From Larkinella sp051857545 (GTDB lineage Bacteria; Bacteroidota; Bacteroidia; Cytophagales; Spirosomataceae), in NCBI RefSeq assembly GCF_051857545.1, contig NZ_JBPZHB010000015.1, forward strand, positions 62,001 to 126,000: 64,000 nucleotides of DNA. The letters are read 5' to 3'. Below the pieces are notes generated by a model that was not told where the DNA came from, ran no database searches, and saw only the letters and a program-made list of their open reading frames with translations. This document shows, piece by piece, positions 43,281 through 50,602 of the stretch. Positions within the stretch are counted from its first letter, which is position 1, and each line of letters starts with the position of its first letter. Both the position numbers and the translations under genes were made by a program.

Positions 43281-43978
43281 ACGATGACGGAGGTTTGCGC
43301 CGATGCAGGGGAGCCCGGTTGCGTGGCAGGATGAACAAAGGCAAATGCCGTTAGCCAGCAAAAAAGGCCCAATTGGAGCGACTGGCGGAGTTGCGAAAGC
43401 GCACGGCTTAAATGGGCTTCGATCGTTTTCGGAGAAATCTGGAGTTCGTCGGCAATCTCGCGGTGCTTTTTGCCTTCAAACCGGCTCATCACAAACACGC
43501 GCTGGCATTGCGGGGGAAGCAGCCGAACGGTTTCTTCGATGCGCTGGTAGAGTTCCGTATACTGGAGCAGTTGCTCGGGATCGAGCGCAAAATCGGCGTC
43601 CATTCCATCGGCTTCGGTCTCCGCAGGCATCGCTTCCTGCCGAAATTCCAGCCGCAGGTGCGTGTAAGCCCGTTTCCGGACGGCAGCATACAAATACGCC
43701 TGATAGGACGTGGTAATGTGCTGGTGAACCTGGTTTTTCCAGAAGCTGAAAAACACTTCGCTCACCAGGTCTTCAGCGATGGTACGCGAGTGGACAAACC
43801 GAACCGCCTGGCTGCACAGCGTCCGGTAATACCGCCGAAAAAGCAGTTCATAGCCCCGCCGAGCGTCGCTCTCGAACGTCTGCCGAATCAGAAATTCGGT
43901 ATCGATCACCACCGGTTCCGCAGGTGGCTGCCGGAACGGATTGGAGGGAACAGGATTATCGGGTAGATTTTCGGCCAT
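43277..43978 (-). CDS. FecI-like ECF RNA polymerase sigma-70 factor
   Basis: 233 residues from ATG 43978; a TTG at 43984 is also in frame. Region 2: YELLFRRYYRTLCSQAVRFV with AEDLVSEVFFSFW; region 4: LPPQCQRVFVMSRFEGKKHR and ISPKTIEAHLSRAL. As in the first locus, the protein continues past region 4 into a hydrophobic tail (LGLFCWLTAFAFVHPA). It shares extensive wording with the sigma factor at 10401-11069, so the two are paralogues with separate receptors. It overlaps fecR by 4 bp. Confidence 0.93.
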   Translation of the reverse strand: MAENLPDNPVPSNPFRQPPAEPVVIDTEFLIRQTFESDARRGYELLFRRYYRTLCSQAVRFVHSRTIAEDLVSEVFFSFWKNQVHQHITTSYQAYLYAAVRKRAYTHLRLEFRQEAMPAETEADGMDADFALDPEQLLQYTELYQRIEETVRLLPPQCQRVFVMSRFEGKKHREIADELQISPKTIEAHLSRALSQLRQSLQLGLFCWLTAFAFVHPATQPGSPASAQTSVIV

Positions 43979-44030
43979 CGACAAAGGAAGACAAACGGAT
44001 CGGGTTTACTACTAAGTCCGCGAAACCGGG

Positions 44031-44064
44031 CTTATCCCCTAGTCTATTCGTAGATTTTTTTTTA
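44031..44064 (-). promoter_or_regulatory. shared upstream element of fecI-like sigma gene (copy 2)
   Basis: On the minus strand an A-run is followed by GACTAGGGGATAAG, about 55-65 bp before the sigma start. The first fecI-like gene has CCACTAAGGGTAAA after an A-run in the same relative place. Common core ACTA(A/G)GGG(T)A. Confidence 0.4.
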
Positions 44065-44138
44065 TTATTCTCAGATTCTCTCAAAAAACCACCATTCAAT
44101 CCCTGAAGCATCCCCAAAGAATCTCAACCTATGGACAC

Positions 44139-44173
44139 AAAAAAACCGCGTCCTGATGATCAGGAACGCGGTT
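44139..44173 (-). terminator. intrinsic terminator of yceI-like gene
   Basis: Read on the minus strand, AACCGCGTTCCTGA and TCAGGACGCGGTT form a stem with one bulged base and a 3-nt loop, followed by a run of seven T. It lies 23 bp after the YceI-like stop codon. Confidence 0.88.
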
Positions 44174-44196
44174 CGTTACGGGGGTACGCTAAAAAC

Positions 44197-44871
44197 TTAT
44201 TTCGTTTTTACACCGGAGGCTGCATTGTCGGCCGTTGCCACAATGTTCATATCGACGGTGAAATCATCGTAGATCACTTTGTCGCCCAGGTTATCGAAGA
44301 ACGACTTCGAGCCGTATTTAATCTCGAATTTAGCGCGGTTGATGGTAGCTTTACCATTAGCCGTCAGCGTGTTACCCGAAACGGAATACGTTACCGGGAA
44401 CGTGACGGGATTCGTGATGCCTTTGATCGTCAGATCACCGGTTACATCAGCAACATTACCGGCGGTGGCTTTCACTTTCGTGATTTTGAACGTAGCAACC
44501 GGGTGTTTGGCAACCGAGAAGAAATCGTCCGATTTCAGGTGGTTGATCAGTTTGTCGTGGTATTCCTTGTTGTCTTTCAGATCGGTGCTGGTCATTGTCC
44601 GAAGGTCGATCGATACGACACCACCTTTCAACTGGTTGCCATTAAGGGTCAAATAGCCTTTTTCAGCTTTCACGGGGCCGGTGTGTTCGCCGGTCACTTT
44701 TTTACCATTCCAGGTCAATACGCTTTTATCGACGTCGATGTTGTAGGTTGTCGTTTTGGCGACACTCTTTTTGGCGTTTTTGTCGTTGCCGGAAACACCA
44801 TTGTTAGCTGCTACGGGATTGCTGATTGCCACTGCCAGGGCTACAAATCCTACTAATACTTGCTTGTACAT
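44197..44871 (-). CDS. exported YceI-like protein
   Basis: 224 residues with a signal peptide (MYKQVLVGFVALAVAISNPV, cleavage after AA). The rest is one YceI-type lipocalin-like barrel: TYNIDVDKSVLTWNGKKVTG, HTGPVKAEKGYLTLNGNQLK, GGVVSIDLRTMTSTDL, HLKSDDFFSVAKHPVATFKI and GDLTIKGITNPVTFPV. YceI proteins bind isoprenoid-like lipids in the periplasm and are often induced by base or other stress. It lies 65 bp after marR on the same strand, a common pairing in this phylum, so MarR probably controls it. Confidence 0.93.
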   Translation of the reverse strand: MYKQVLVGFVALAVAISNPVAANNGVSGNDKNAKKSVAKTTTYNIDVDKSVLTWNGKKVTGEHTGPVKAEKGYLTLNGNQLKGGVVSIDLRTMTSTDLKDNKEYHDKLINHLKSDDFFSVAKHPVATFKITKVKATAGNVADVTGDLTIKGITNPVTFPVTYSVSGNTLTANGKATINRAKFEIKYGSKSFFDNLGDKVIYDDFTVDMNIVATADNAASGVKTK

Positions 44872-44936
44872 GAGATTAAATTTTAATTTAGGGAAATTGG
44901 TTGGTTGTAATTTGATTGATTGGTAAAAAAGGATTG

Positions 44937-45404
44937 CTATTCGGACGATCCGCGCAGTTTGTCGAGCAGGCGGTTTAACTCATTGGCTTCTTCTTCGGTC
45001 AGGTTATGAAACCGCTTTTCCCACTGATTCTGGTGCTGATCCATGATTTTCAACAGATCCAGCCCTTTTTCCGTGATCACGACGTCGACCGCCCGACGAT
45101 CGTTGGGGCATTCGGTGCGCTGGGCTAATTCTTTTGCAAGCAATTTATCGACCAAACGGGACGCATTCGACATTTTATCCAGCATCCGCTCGGTAATATC
45201 CGCTACTTTGACCGGGTTAGGGTACTGTCCGCGCAAAATCCGGAGAACGTTGTATTGCTGAATGGTTAACCCATACGGTTTTAGTAAATACATCTGTTCA
45301 TCGCATACCCACCCGTTGGTATACATCAGGTTCACCGTCATCCGGTGATACGGAGACCGGAACGATGTTGTCTGTTTGATGTCATTCTCGATTGGCATTG
45401 TCAT
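44937..45404 (-). CDS. MarR-family transcriptional regulator
   Basis: 155 residues (a second ATG at 45398 is possible). Winged-helix features: LKPYGLTIQQYNVLRILRGQ, VADITERMLDKMSNASRLVD (recognition helix) and the wing CPNDRRAVDVVITEKGLDLL, followed by a dimerisation helix ending LLDKLRG. It probably represses itself and the downstream yceI-like gene. A palindrome, TACATTTAATGTA (45502-45514), lies against a good -7 box just upstream and is a likely operator. Confidence 0.93.
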   Translation of the reverse strand: MTMPIENDIKQTTSFRSPYHRMTVNLMYTNGWVCDEQMYLLKPYGLTIQQYNVLRILRGQYPNPVKVADITERMLDKMSNASRLVDKLLAKELAQRTECPNDRRAVDVVITEKGLDLLKIMDQHQNQWEKRFHNLTEEEANELNRLLDKLRGSSE

Positions 45405-45482
45405 TTTTGCTAAGTGAGGAACGGCTTCTTCGGTTCAGTTGCAAAATAACTATTTCACCTTTAATTACCAGTCCCCGTTAAC

Positions 45483-45516
45483 GTTACAAATATACTGTCT
45501 ATACATTTAATGTAAC
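45483..45516 (-). promoter_or_regulatory. marR promoter with overlapping palindromic operator
   Basis: On the minus strand, TATATTTG (45487-45494) fits TAnnTTTG, with a TTG about 21 nt upstream. Between them is the palindrome TACATTTAATGTA (45502-45514), and the whole span is bounded by GTTACA and TGTAAC (45483-45488, 45511-45516). Placement between the two promoter boxes suits repression by MarR. Confidence 0.55.
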
Positions 45517-45538
45517 AACATTATATTCAAAAAAAGTT

Positions 45539-47497
45539 TCAGCGGTATGGAATAATTTCTGGTGCCGAGGTGTCGAAGTCGCGGAAACGGGCCGTTGGTA
45601 TTCCTTCGAAGGCCGGGCGGAAGGGTGCCGGGTTGTTTGGAATATTGGGATACCAGGCAATCCTGATCTGGAAACTGTTGAAGGTCAGGTTTTCGTTCCG
45701 CAACCGGAAAGCCACGCCATAGCCCTGATAGAGAGGCCCCTGAAACAGTTTCCGGGTCTGGTAGGTGACCAGCCCGAGGTTGGCAAAGGTGACAATGGCC
45801 ACCCGAAAACCGACGATGTTCAGGCGGGAGAATAAAATGTTTTCGAGATTGGTCAATAATAATTTCGTGCCGCGCAGTTCGTTGTTGTTGATCCCGAGTC
45901 GGTCGCGGCCACTCAGCGTCAGGAATTCACTGTCGAACCGCTGGGAGCCCATCGTATAGCGGAAGTTGATAAAATGACGCCAGTTGCCCCAGTTGGTCGT
46001 TCGAAGGGGGGTGAAGTAACTCGACTCCAGCGAAAAAACACCCTGCTCGACGGTGGTCTTGCTGCGCAGAAAACTACCGATACTCAACGCGCCGTACAGA
46101 TAACCAAACGATTCGAGGTAATGCGCTTTGGAGTATTTGAAACCCAGGTACTTGCGCTGACCCAGCTCGGCATTATCGTACCCCGCCACAATGGACGCCA
46201 GACTCCCGAACGGAACGTCCTCTGTCCGGCCAAAACCGTAGATCAGCACATCCCGCACATAGCGCCGACGCGACAAACCAATGCTGAACAGCGTGGCATT
46301 CGTATTCTGAAACAACTGATTGGTATCCTGCCGCACTTCCGGCCGGTTGGTGAAAGCCAGTCGCGTAAACCGGGCGGCCACCACCAGCCGCGTCCGGTCG
46401 TCCCCTTCCCCCAGAAAACTGAAGAACGGTTTGAAGGCATAACCGGCCCAAACGTCATTATAATAATAGCCGAGTTTGGTGAGTTGAGCGCTGTCTTCGG
46501 AAAAGACGATATACCGGGGAAACCGGTTGTAACTCAGTTCGGCCGAACCCGCCCACTTGGTATCCGGTGTCAGAAACGGACGGTAGAAGCGAACCGCATA
46601 TTGTTTTAAATCGCGGGTTTCTACCAGATCGGCTTGTCCCGTAAAAAACGTTTTGCCAATGTACGGAACAATATACCGCCCCCGGTATTCGAGTTTTTGA
46701 AAGGGATCATCGGCGTTGTATGCAATCTGGTTGGAAAAGGTGTGGGCCAGTCCCCGGAAGTTTCGCTGCTCCAGCCGCAGATCGAACCGGTTGAAACCGC
46801 CTACGCTACCCGACGGCAACAAAGACCAGACGTCCTGCGTGATGACGTAGACATCGACAAAACCCCGGCTTCCCTCGTGCGGCACCACGATGATCCGCGC
46901 ATCGTGAAACACATTGGAGTTTCGGAGCAGCCGCTCGTTGTCGCGGAGTGTGTCCGGGCTAACGCGGTCGCCCTCTTCGAATAGCAGAAACGAGCGCCGG
47001 ATCACCCCCTCGCGGGTGTCAGCATGAAGCTGGTTTGCCGTTCGTTCGAGCCAGCTTCGGGGTCGGCGTAGCGTATCGTATACGCTGGAGCCAAAAACGC
47101 CCAGCCGCCGGATGAAGATTTTATTGATCACCCGGCCCTGGTATTTTATAAAAGGATTGACTTCAATCTCATTGACATCCCCGGTTTTGATCCGGCTGTT
47201 GTACATGTCGTGAAAAAGCAGTTTATGGAGTTCGCGCGTAAGCTTGCGTTTGAACATCCGGTTTTTCAGGTTCGTGTAAAACAAACTGTCCCGTACCACC
47301 TGTTTGGCATCCCGAATGCCTTTCGTAATCGAATCTGCCCGGGTGAGCGAATCGCCTTGGGTGTCGGGAACGGGGATTTTAATTTCCTGCGCCACCGCAA
47401 CCGAAACGGTCATCAGCAACCACACGATCGTCAGCCAGCCCATGCGAATGAGCCAGAACCTACTGGAATTGATCTGACGACCTCTGACTGGTTTCAC
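45539..47497 (-). CDS. outer-membrane beta-barrel protein with POTRA-like N-terminal region (BamA/TamA-like)
   Basis: 652 residues from GTG 47497, one base after the GNAT stop; an ATG at 47443 would give a signal peptide with no basic residues. Signal peptide ends VSVAVAQE. Residues ~110-235 look like one or two POTRA-type units (YQGRVINKIFIRRLGVFGSS, VSPDTLRDNERLLRNSNVFH with DARIIVVPHEGSRGFVDVYV). The rest alternates strands to the end, as in Omp85-type barrels. I do not see the full five-POTRA set of BamA, so a smaller TamA- or surface-antigen-like role in membrane protein or lipid handling is more likely. Confidence 0.72.
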   Translation of the reverse strand: MKPVRGRQINSSRFWLIRMGWLTIVWLLMTVSVAVAQEIKIPVPDTQGDSLTRADSITKGIRDAKQVVRDSLFYTNLKNRMFKRKLTRELHKLLFHDMYNSRIKTGDVNEIEVNPFIKYQGRVINKIFIRRLGVFGSSVYDTLRRPRSWLERTANQLHADTREGVIRRSFLLFEEGDRVSPDTLRDNERLLRNSNVFHDARIIVVPHEGSRGFVDVYVITQDVWSLLPSGSVGGFNRFDLRLEQRNFRGLAHTFSNQIAYNADDPFQKLEYRGRYIVPYIGKTFFTGQADLVETRDLKQYAVRFYRPFLTPDTKWAGSAELSYNRFPRYIVFSEDSAQLTKLGYYYNDVWAGYAFKPFFSFLGEGDDRTRLVVAARFTRLAFTNRPEVRQDTNQLFQNTNATLFSIGLSRRRYVRDVLIYGFGRTEDVPFGSLASIVAGYDNAELGQRKYLGFKYSKAHYLESFGYLYGALSIGSFLRSKTTVEQGVFSLESSYFTPLRTTNWGNWRHFINFRYTMGSQRFDSEFLTLSGRDRLGINNNELRGTKLLLTNLENILFSRLNIVGFRVAIVTFANLGLVTYQTRKLFQGPLYQGYGVAFRLRNENLTFNSFQIRIAWYPNIPNNPAPFRPAFEGIPTARFRDFDTSAPEIIPYR

Positions 47498-47498
47498 G

Positions 47499-48029
47499 CT
47501 ACTGTACCTCTTTTTTCATCCAGTAATCCCGCTGCCGTTCGTGGCCAAACTGAAAATAATGCCACCCACATTTCTGAAAACCCATCCGCTCATAAAAGCC
47601 AATGGCCCGTTTGTTCCGTTCCCACACCCCCAGCCACAGCGCTTGATAGCCTTCCTGACGGGCCCGATCGAAGCAGTTCTCCATGAGTTGTCTCCCCAAT
47701 CCGTTCCCGATTTGACTATCCAATACATATAAACGCTGAATTTCGATGGCCTGTTGGCCTTTGAGCTGACGGGGCGGGCGGTTTCTTCGTAATTTCGCAT
47801 AGCCCACCACTTCCTGATCGGAACCAACGGTTACTAAAAAAGTTGCTTTGGGGTCCAACAGTTCCTGACGGGTTTGTTCAACGGAAAAAGTTTCTTCTAT
47901 ATACGCTTCAACCAGTTCTGCCGGATTGTGTGGAGGCCCGAAAGCTTCCCGCATCGTCCGGATCGCCAGATCGGTCAGCGCCACGGCGTCATCCAGGGTG
48001 GCGGTTCGAATCTGAAAAGGTGTTTTCAA
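47499..48029 (-). CDS. GNAT-family N-acetyltransferase
   Basis: 176 residues from TTG 48029, chosen because QIRTATLDDAVALTDLAIRT is the natural GNAT opening and the longer frame to 48146 would overlap maf. Motif A, which binds acetyl-CoA, is RLYVLDSQIGNGLGRQLMEN (Q-x-x-G-x-G/A form), and motif B follows as ALWLGVWERNKRAIGFYERM. It is cytoplasmic. It is followed after one base by the outer-membrane protein gene, so the two are probably cotranscribed. The acceptor is unknown. Confidence 0.85.
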   Translation of the reverse strand: MKTPFQIRTATLDDAVALTDLAIRTMREAFGPPHNPAELVEAYIEETFSVEQTRQELLDPKATFLVTVGSDQEVVGYAKLRRNRPPRQLKGQQAIEIQRLYVLDSQIGNGLGRQLMENCFDRARQEGYQALWLGVWERNKRAIGFYERMGFQKCGWHYFQFGHERQRDYWMKKEVQ

Positions 48030-48115
48030 GACAAGTTTAGTTGTTATGTTTGCAGGGAATAGATGCTTTTGCCCCGTTAACCGTTTAAAGTATACGAATA
48101 ATATTTCAGAAATCC

Positions 48116-48700
48116 ATGCAATTAACCCGTCCCCTGGTGTTGGCATCCAATTCGCCCCGCCGACAACAACTGATGCGTGAAATGGGGTGTACGTTCCGCG
48201 TAGACGTTCGACCGACCGACGAAAGCTTCCCGGCAGACATGCCCATTGCCGATGTTCCGGCGTTTCTGGCGCGTCAGAAAGCCGACCGGTTTCGGGCTGA
48301 TCTGGGCGACCAACTGGTTTTGTGCGCCGACACCATCGTCGTTGTCGATTCCGATATTCTGAACAAACCCGCCGATGCCGACGAAGCCGTGCAGATGCTC
48401 CGGCGGCTGTCGGGCCGGCCGCACCAGGTCATGACGGGCGTTTGTCTGCTGTCGGCCGAAGAAACCGTTTCGTTCACCGACGTGGTTACGGTGGTTTTCA
48501 ATCCGCTGGACGACTATGAAATCAACTCCTACGTCGAAAAATACCGCCCCTTCGACAAAGCCGGAGCCTACGGGGTTCAGGAACCCATCGGCATGATCGG
48601 CATCCAGCGCATCGAAGGTTCCTTTTATACGGTAATGGGATTACCGGTTCACCGGGTTTATCAAGCTCTTAAGAGTTATGAGTTAAGAGTTAAGAATTAA
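48116..48700 (+). CDS. maf: Maf-family nucleoside triphosphate pyrophosphatase
   Basis: 194 residues. Opening signature LVLASNSPRRQQLMREMG with the substrate-binding ASxSPRR; later VLCADTIVVVD, RLSGRPHQVMTGVCL and YRPFDKAGAYGVQEPIGMIG with the family's catalytic acids. Maf proteins hydrolyse non-canonical or UTP/TTP-type nucleotides and were first linked to septum inhibition. The last ten residues (LKSYELRVKN) and the stop codon come from the left arm of a family B palindrome, so the native C-terminus probably ended near VYQA. Confidence 0.92.
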   Translation: MQLTRPLVLASNSPRRQQLMREMGCTFRVDVRPTDESFPADMPIADVPAFLARQKADRFRADLGDQLVLCADTIVVVDSDILNKPADADEAVQMLRRLSGRPHQVMTGVCLLSAEETVSFTDVVTVVFNPLDDYEINSYVEKYRPFDKAGAYGVQEPIGMIGIQRIEGSFYTVMGLPVHRVYQALKSYELRVKN

Positions 48701-48760
48701 GACGGGGCCGCCCGGCGGTTGGCTGACGCATTTACTTTTAACTCTTAATTCATAACTCTT
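48671..48760. repeat. palindrome, family B, copy 3 (overlapping the end of maf)
   Basis: Arms 48671-48693 and 48738-48760 pair at 22 of 23 positions. The loop carries a small GC-rich palindrome (GGCCGCCCGGCGG) and GGCTGACGC, the latter shared with the other B copies. It fills the maf-moaC space and encodes the maf tail. Confidence 0.88.
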
Positions 48761-48776
48761 AACTCTCAACTCATCT

Positions 48777-49247
48777 ATGTTTACCCATATCGATCCCAAA
48801 GGCAATCCGTCGATGGTTGACGTCAGCGACAAAGCCATCACCCGGCGCGTGGCCCGCGCCCGGAGCATTGTGGTGCTGAACGACGACATCATGCAGCACC
48901 TGCAAGGGCAGGATATTCAGACAAAAAAAGGGCCGGTTTTTCAAACCGCCATCATCGCCGGCACCATGGCCGCCAAACGGACGTCCGACCTGATTCCACT
49001 TTGTCATCCGCTTGGTTTGGACAGTTGCAAACTGACGATTACCACCGAAGGAAACGAGGTGATCATCGAATGCACCACGGCCCTCGAAGCCAAAACCGGC
49101 GTTGAAATGGAAGCACTTGTGGGCGCGTCGGTGGCAGCCCTGACGGTGTATGACATGTGCAAAGCGTTTTCGCACGATATTGTGATCAAAGAAACCCGGT
49201 TGCTGGACAAAACCGGCGGAAAAAATGACTTTCACCAAAGCACCTGA
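48777..49247 (+). CDS. moaC: cyclic pyranopterin monophosphate synthase
   Basis: 156 residues, full length for MoaC. Signatures: MVDVSDKAITRRVARARSIV, AGTMAAKRTSDLIPLCHPL, ALEAKTGVEMEALVGASVAA, VYDMCKAF and the final LLDKTGGK. It rearranges the MoaA product to cyclic pyranopterin monophosphate in molybdenum cofactor synthesis. moaA is not in the window. It overlaps mobA by 23 bp, so these two cofactor genes are translated together. Confidence 0.95.
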   Translation: MFTHIDPKGNPSMVDVSDKAITRRVARARSIVVLNDDIMQHLQGQDIQTKKGPVFQTAIIAGTMAAKRTSDLIPLCHPLGLDSCKLTITTEGNEVIIECTTALEAKTGVEMEALVGASVAALTVYDMCKAFSHDIVIKETRLLDKTGGKNDFHQST

Positions 49248-49854
49248 ACCAAGCTCTCCCCTGCTGGGTCTGGTGCTGGCCGGTGGGCGCAGCACCCGGA
49301 TGGGTGTGGACAAAAGCACCATTGCCTACCACGGAAAACCGCAGTACGAACACCTCCATGATTTGTTAGCCAAGTATTGCGACGACGTTTTTTTGTCGGT
49401 CAATGTGGAGCAGGCCCTTCAATTAGCCAACAGCCGGTTTAAGCTCATTCCGGACGATTCGACGGTGAAGGGCCCTTTAGCCGGTATTTTGACAGCTTTC
49501 CAAAAGCAGTCGGCCCACCACGCCTGGCTGGTGGTGGTGTGCGATTTGCCGTTTTTATCCGAACAATCGATCCAGAAACTGGTCTTCAATCGAAAGAGCG
49601 AAACCATCGCGACGGCTTTCTGGGACAGCGACCATCGTTTCCCGGAACCGTCCGTCTGCATTTGGGAGCCAGCCGCCTATCCGGCCATCCTTCGGGGCAT
49701 CGACGAAGGCACACCCTATCCGCGAACCATTCTGATGAACAATGCGATCGAGTTACTGGAAATCGAGGACGTGAACGAGCTGACGAACGTGAACACCCCG
49801 GACGACATATCTGAATTCCGTCAGCTATTGCAAAGAGGAAAACAGCGGTTGTAA
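49225..49854 (+). CDS. mobA: molybdenum cofactor guanylyltransferase
   Basis: 209 residues. The nucleotide-binding motif LGLVLAGGRSTRMGVDKSTI is the MobA signature; VKGPLAGILTAFQ and VVVCDLPFLS (the metal-binding aspartate) follow at the expected spacing. It joins GMP to molybdopterin to form the bis-MGD cofactor. Gene overlap with moaC supports the assignment. The C-terminal EDVNELTNVNTPDD block is also typical. Confidence 0.92.
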   Translation: MTFTKAPEPSSPLLGLVLAGGRSTRMGVDKSTIAYHGKPQYEHLHDLLAKYCDDVFLSVNVEQALQLANSRFKLIPDDSTVKGPLAGILTAFQKQSAHHAWLVVVCDLPFLSEQSIQKLVFNRKSETIATAFWDSDHRFPEPSVCIWEPAAYPAILRGIDEGTPYPRTILMNNAIELLEIEDVNELTNVNTPDDISEFRQLLQRGKQRL

Positions 49855-49933
49855 ATCTACCCCAGCGCATTGACCTACAAGGGCTTGTAAATCAACCTAT
49901 TCAGGTTTATCATTCATAACTCATCATTCCCCA

Positions 49934-50596
49934 ATGTCTTCTCACCACATTGTACGCGATAAACAGGAACCGGCTTTGCTGATTGCCAACGGCGAAAGCT
50001 GCGACCCGGACCTGCTGGGCCAACTGCTTGAATGGAATCCGTTCGTCGTTGTGCTGGACAATGCCATCTGGCGCGTGCTGGATCTGGACATCAAGGTGGA
50101 CGCCCTGCTCGGCGATTTCGATGACCAGCCCGATTTCGACCTGATTCGCGAACGGCAATACCCCATCGAAATCATTCATACACCCGACCAGAACAAAACC
50201 GACCTCGACAAAGGCATCGAATTTCTGATCGAACGCGGTTTTCCGGCCGTCAACATCGTCTGGGCCACGGGCCGCCGGGCCGATCACACCATGACGAACA
50301 TGACCAATATCATTCGGTACAAAGACCGGATTAAGGTCGTTATGGTCGATGATCATTCAAAAATTACGCCTTTGACCGGTTCTTTCGAAAAATGGTACGC
50401 CAAAGGCACGCCCATTTCGCTGATTCCGGTCGGCGCGGTGGATGGCATCATTACCGAAGGGCTTAAGTACAACCTGGCCGACGAAACCCTGACCTTGGGC
50501 TACCGAACCGGCAGCAGTAACGAAGCCGCCGAAGACGGTTTTGTGAAGATTCAGTACCGAACCGGCGATTTGCTGTTGATGGAATGCTGGGATTAA
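49934..50596 (+). CDS. thiN: thiamine pyrophosphokinase
   Basis: 220 residues. Family motifs: DALLGDFDDQPDFDLI (GDFDS-like), HTPDQNKTDLDKGIEFLIER (DxTDxxKA-like) and ATGRRADHTMTNM (GGRxDH-like, with R for the second G). The C-terminal beta domain includes LIPVGAVDGIITEGLKYNL. It transfers pyrophosphate from ATP to thiamine in the cytoplasm. It stands 79 bp after mobA on the same strand and ends 6 bp from the convergent PorU-like gene. The upstream spacer has a short family B-like stretch (CATTCATAACTCATCATTCC). Confidence 0.85.
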   Translation: MSSHHIVRDKQEPALLIANGESCDPDLLGQLLEWNPFVVVLDNAIWRVLDLDIKVDALLGDFDDQPDFDLIRERQYPIEIIHTPDQNKTDLDKGIEFLIERGFPAVNIVWATGRRADHTMTNMTNIIRYKDRIKVVMVDDHSKITPLTGSFEKWYAKGTPISLIPVGAVDGIITEGLKYNLADETLTLGYRTGSSNEAAEDGFVKIQYRTGDLLLMECWD

Positions 50597-50602
50597 ACCG
50601 GC

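Noticed and set aside
47499..48146. Long form of the GNAT protein starting at 48146
   Set aside because: It would overlap the maf start and add about 39 residues before the natural GNAT opening; TTG 48029 is preferred.
20495..48776. Family B repeats as a CRISPR array
   Set aside because: The copies are single, far apart, palindromic and without regular spacers or cas genes.
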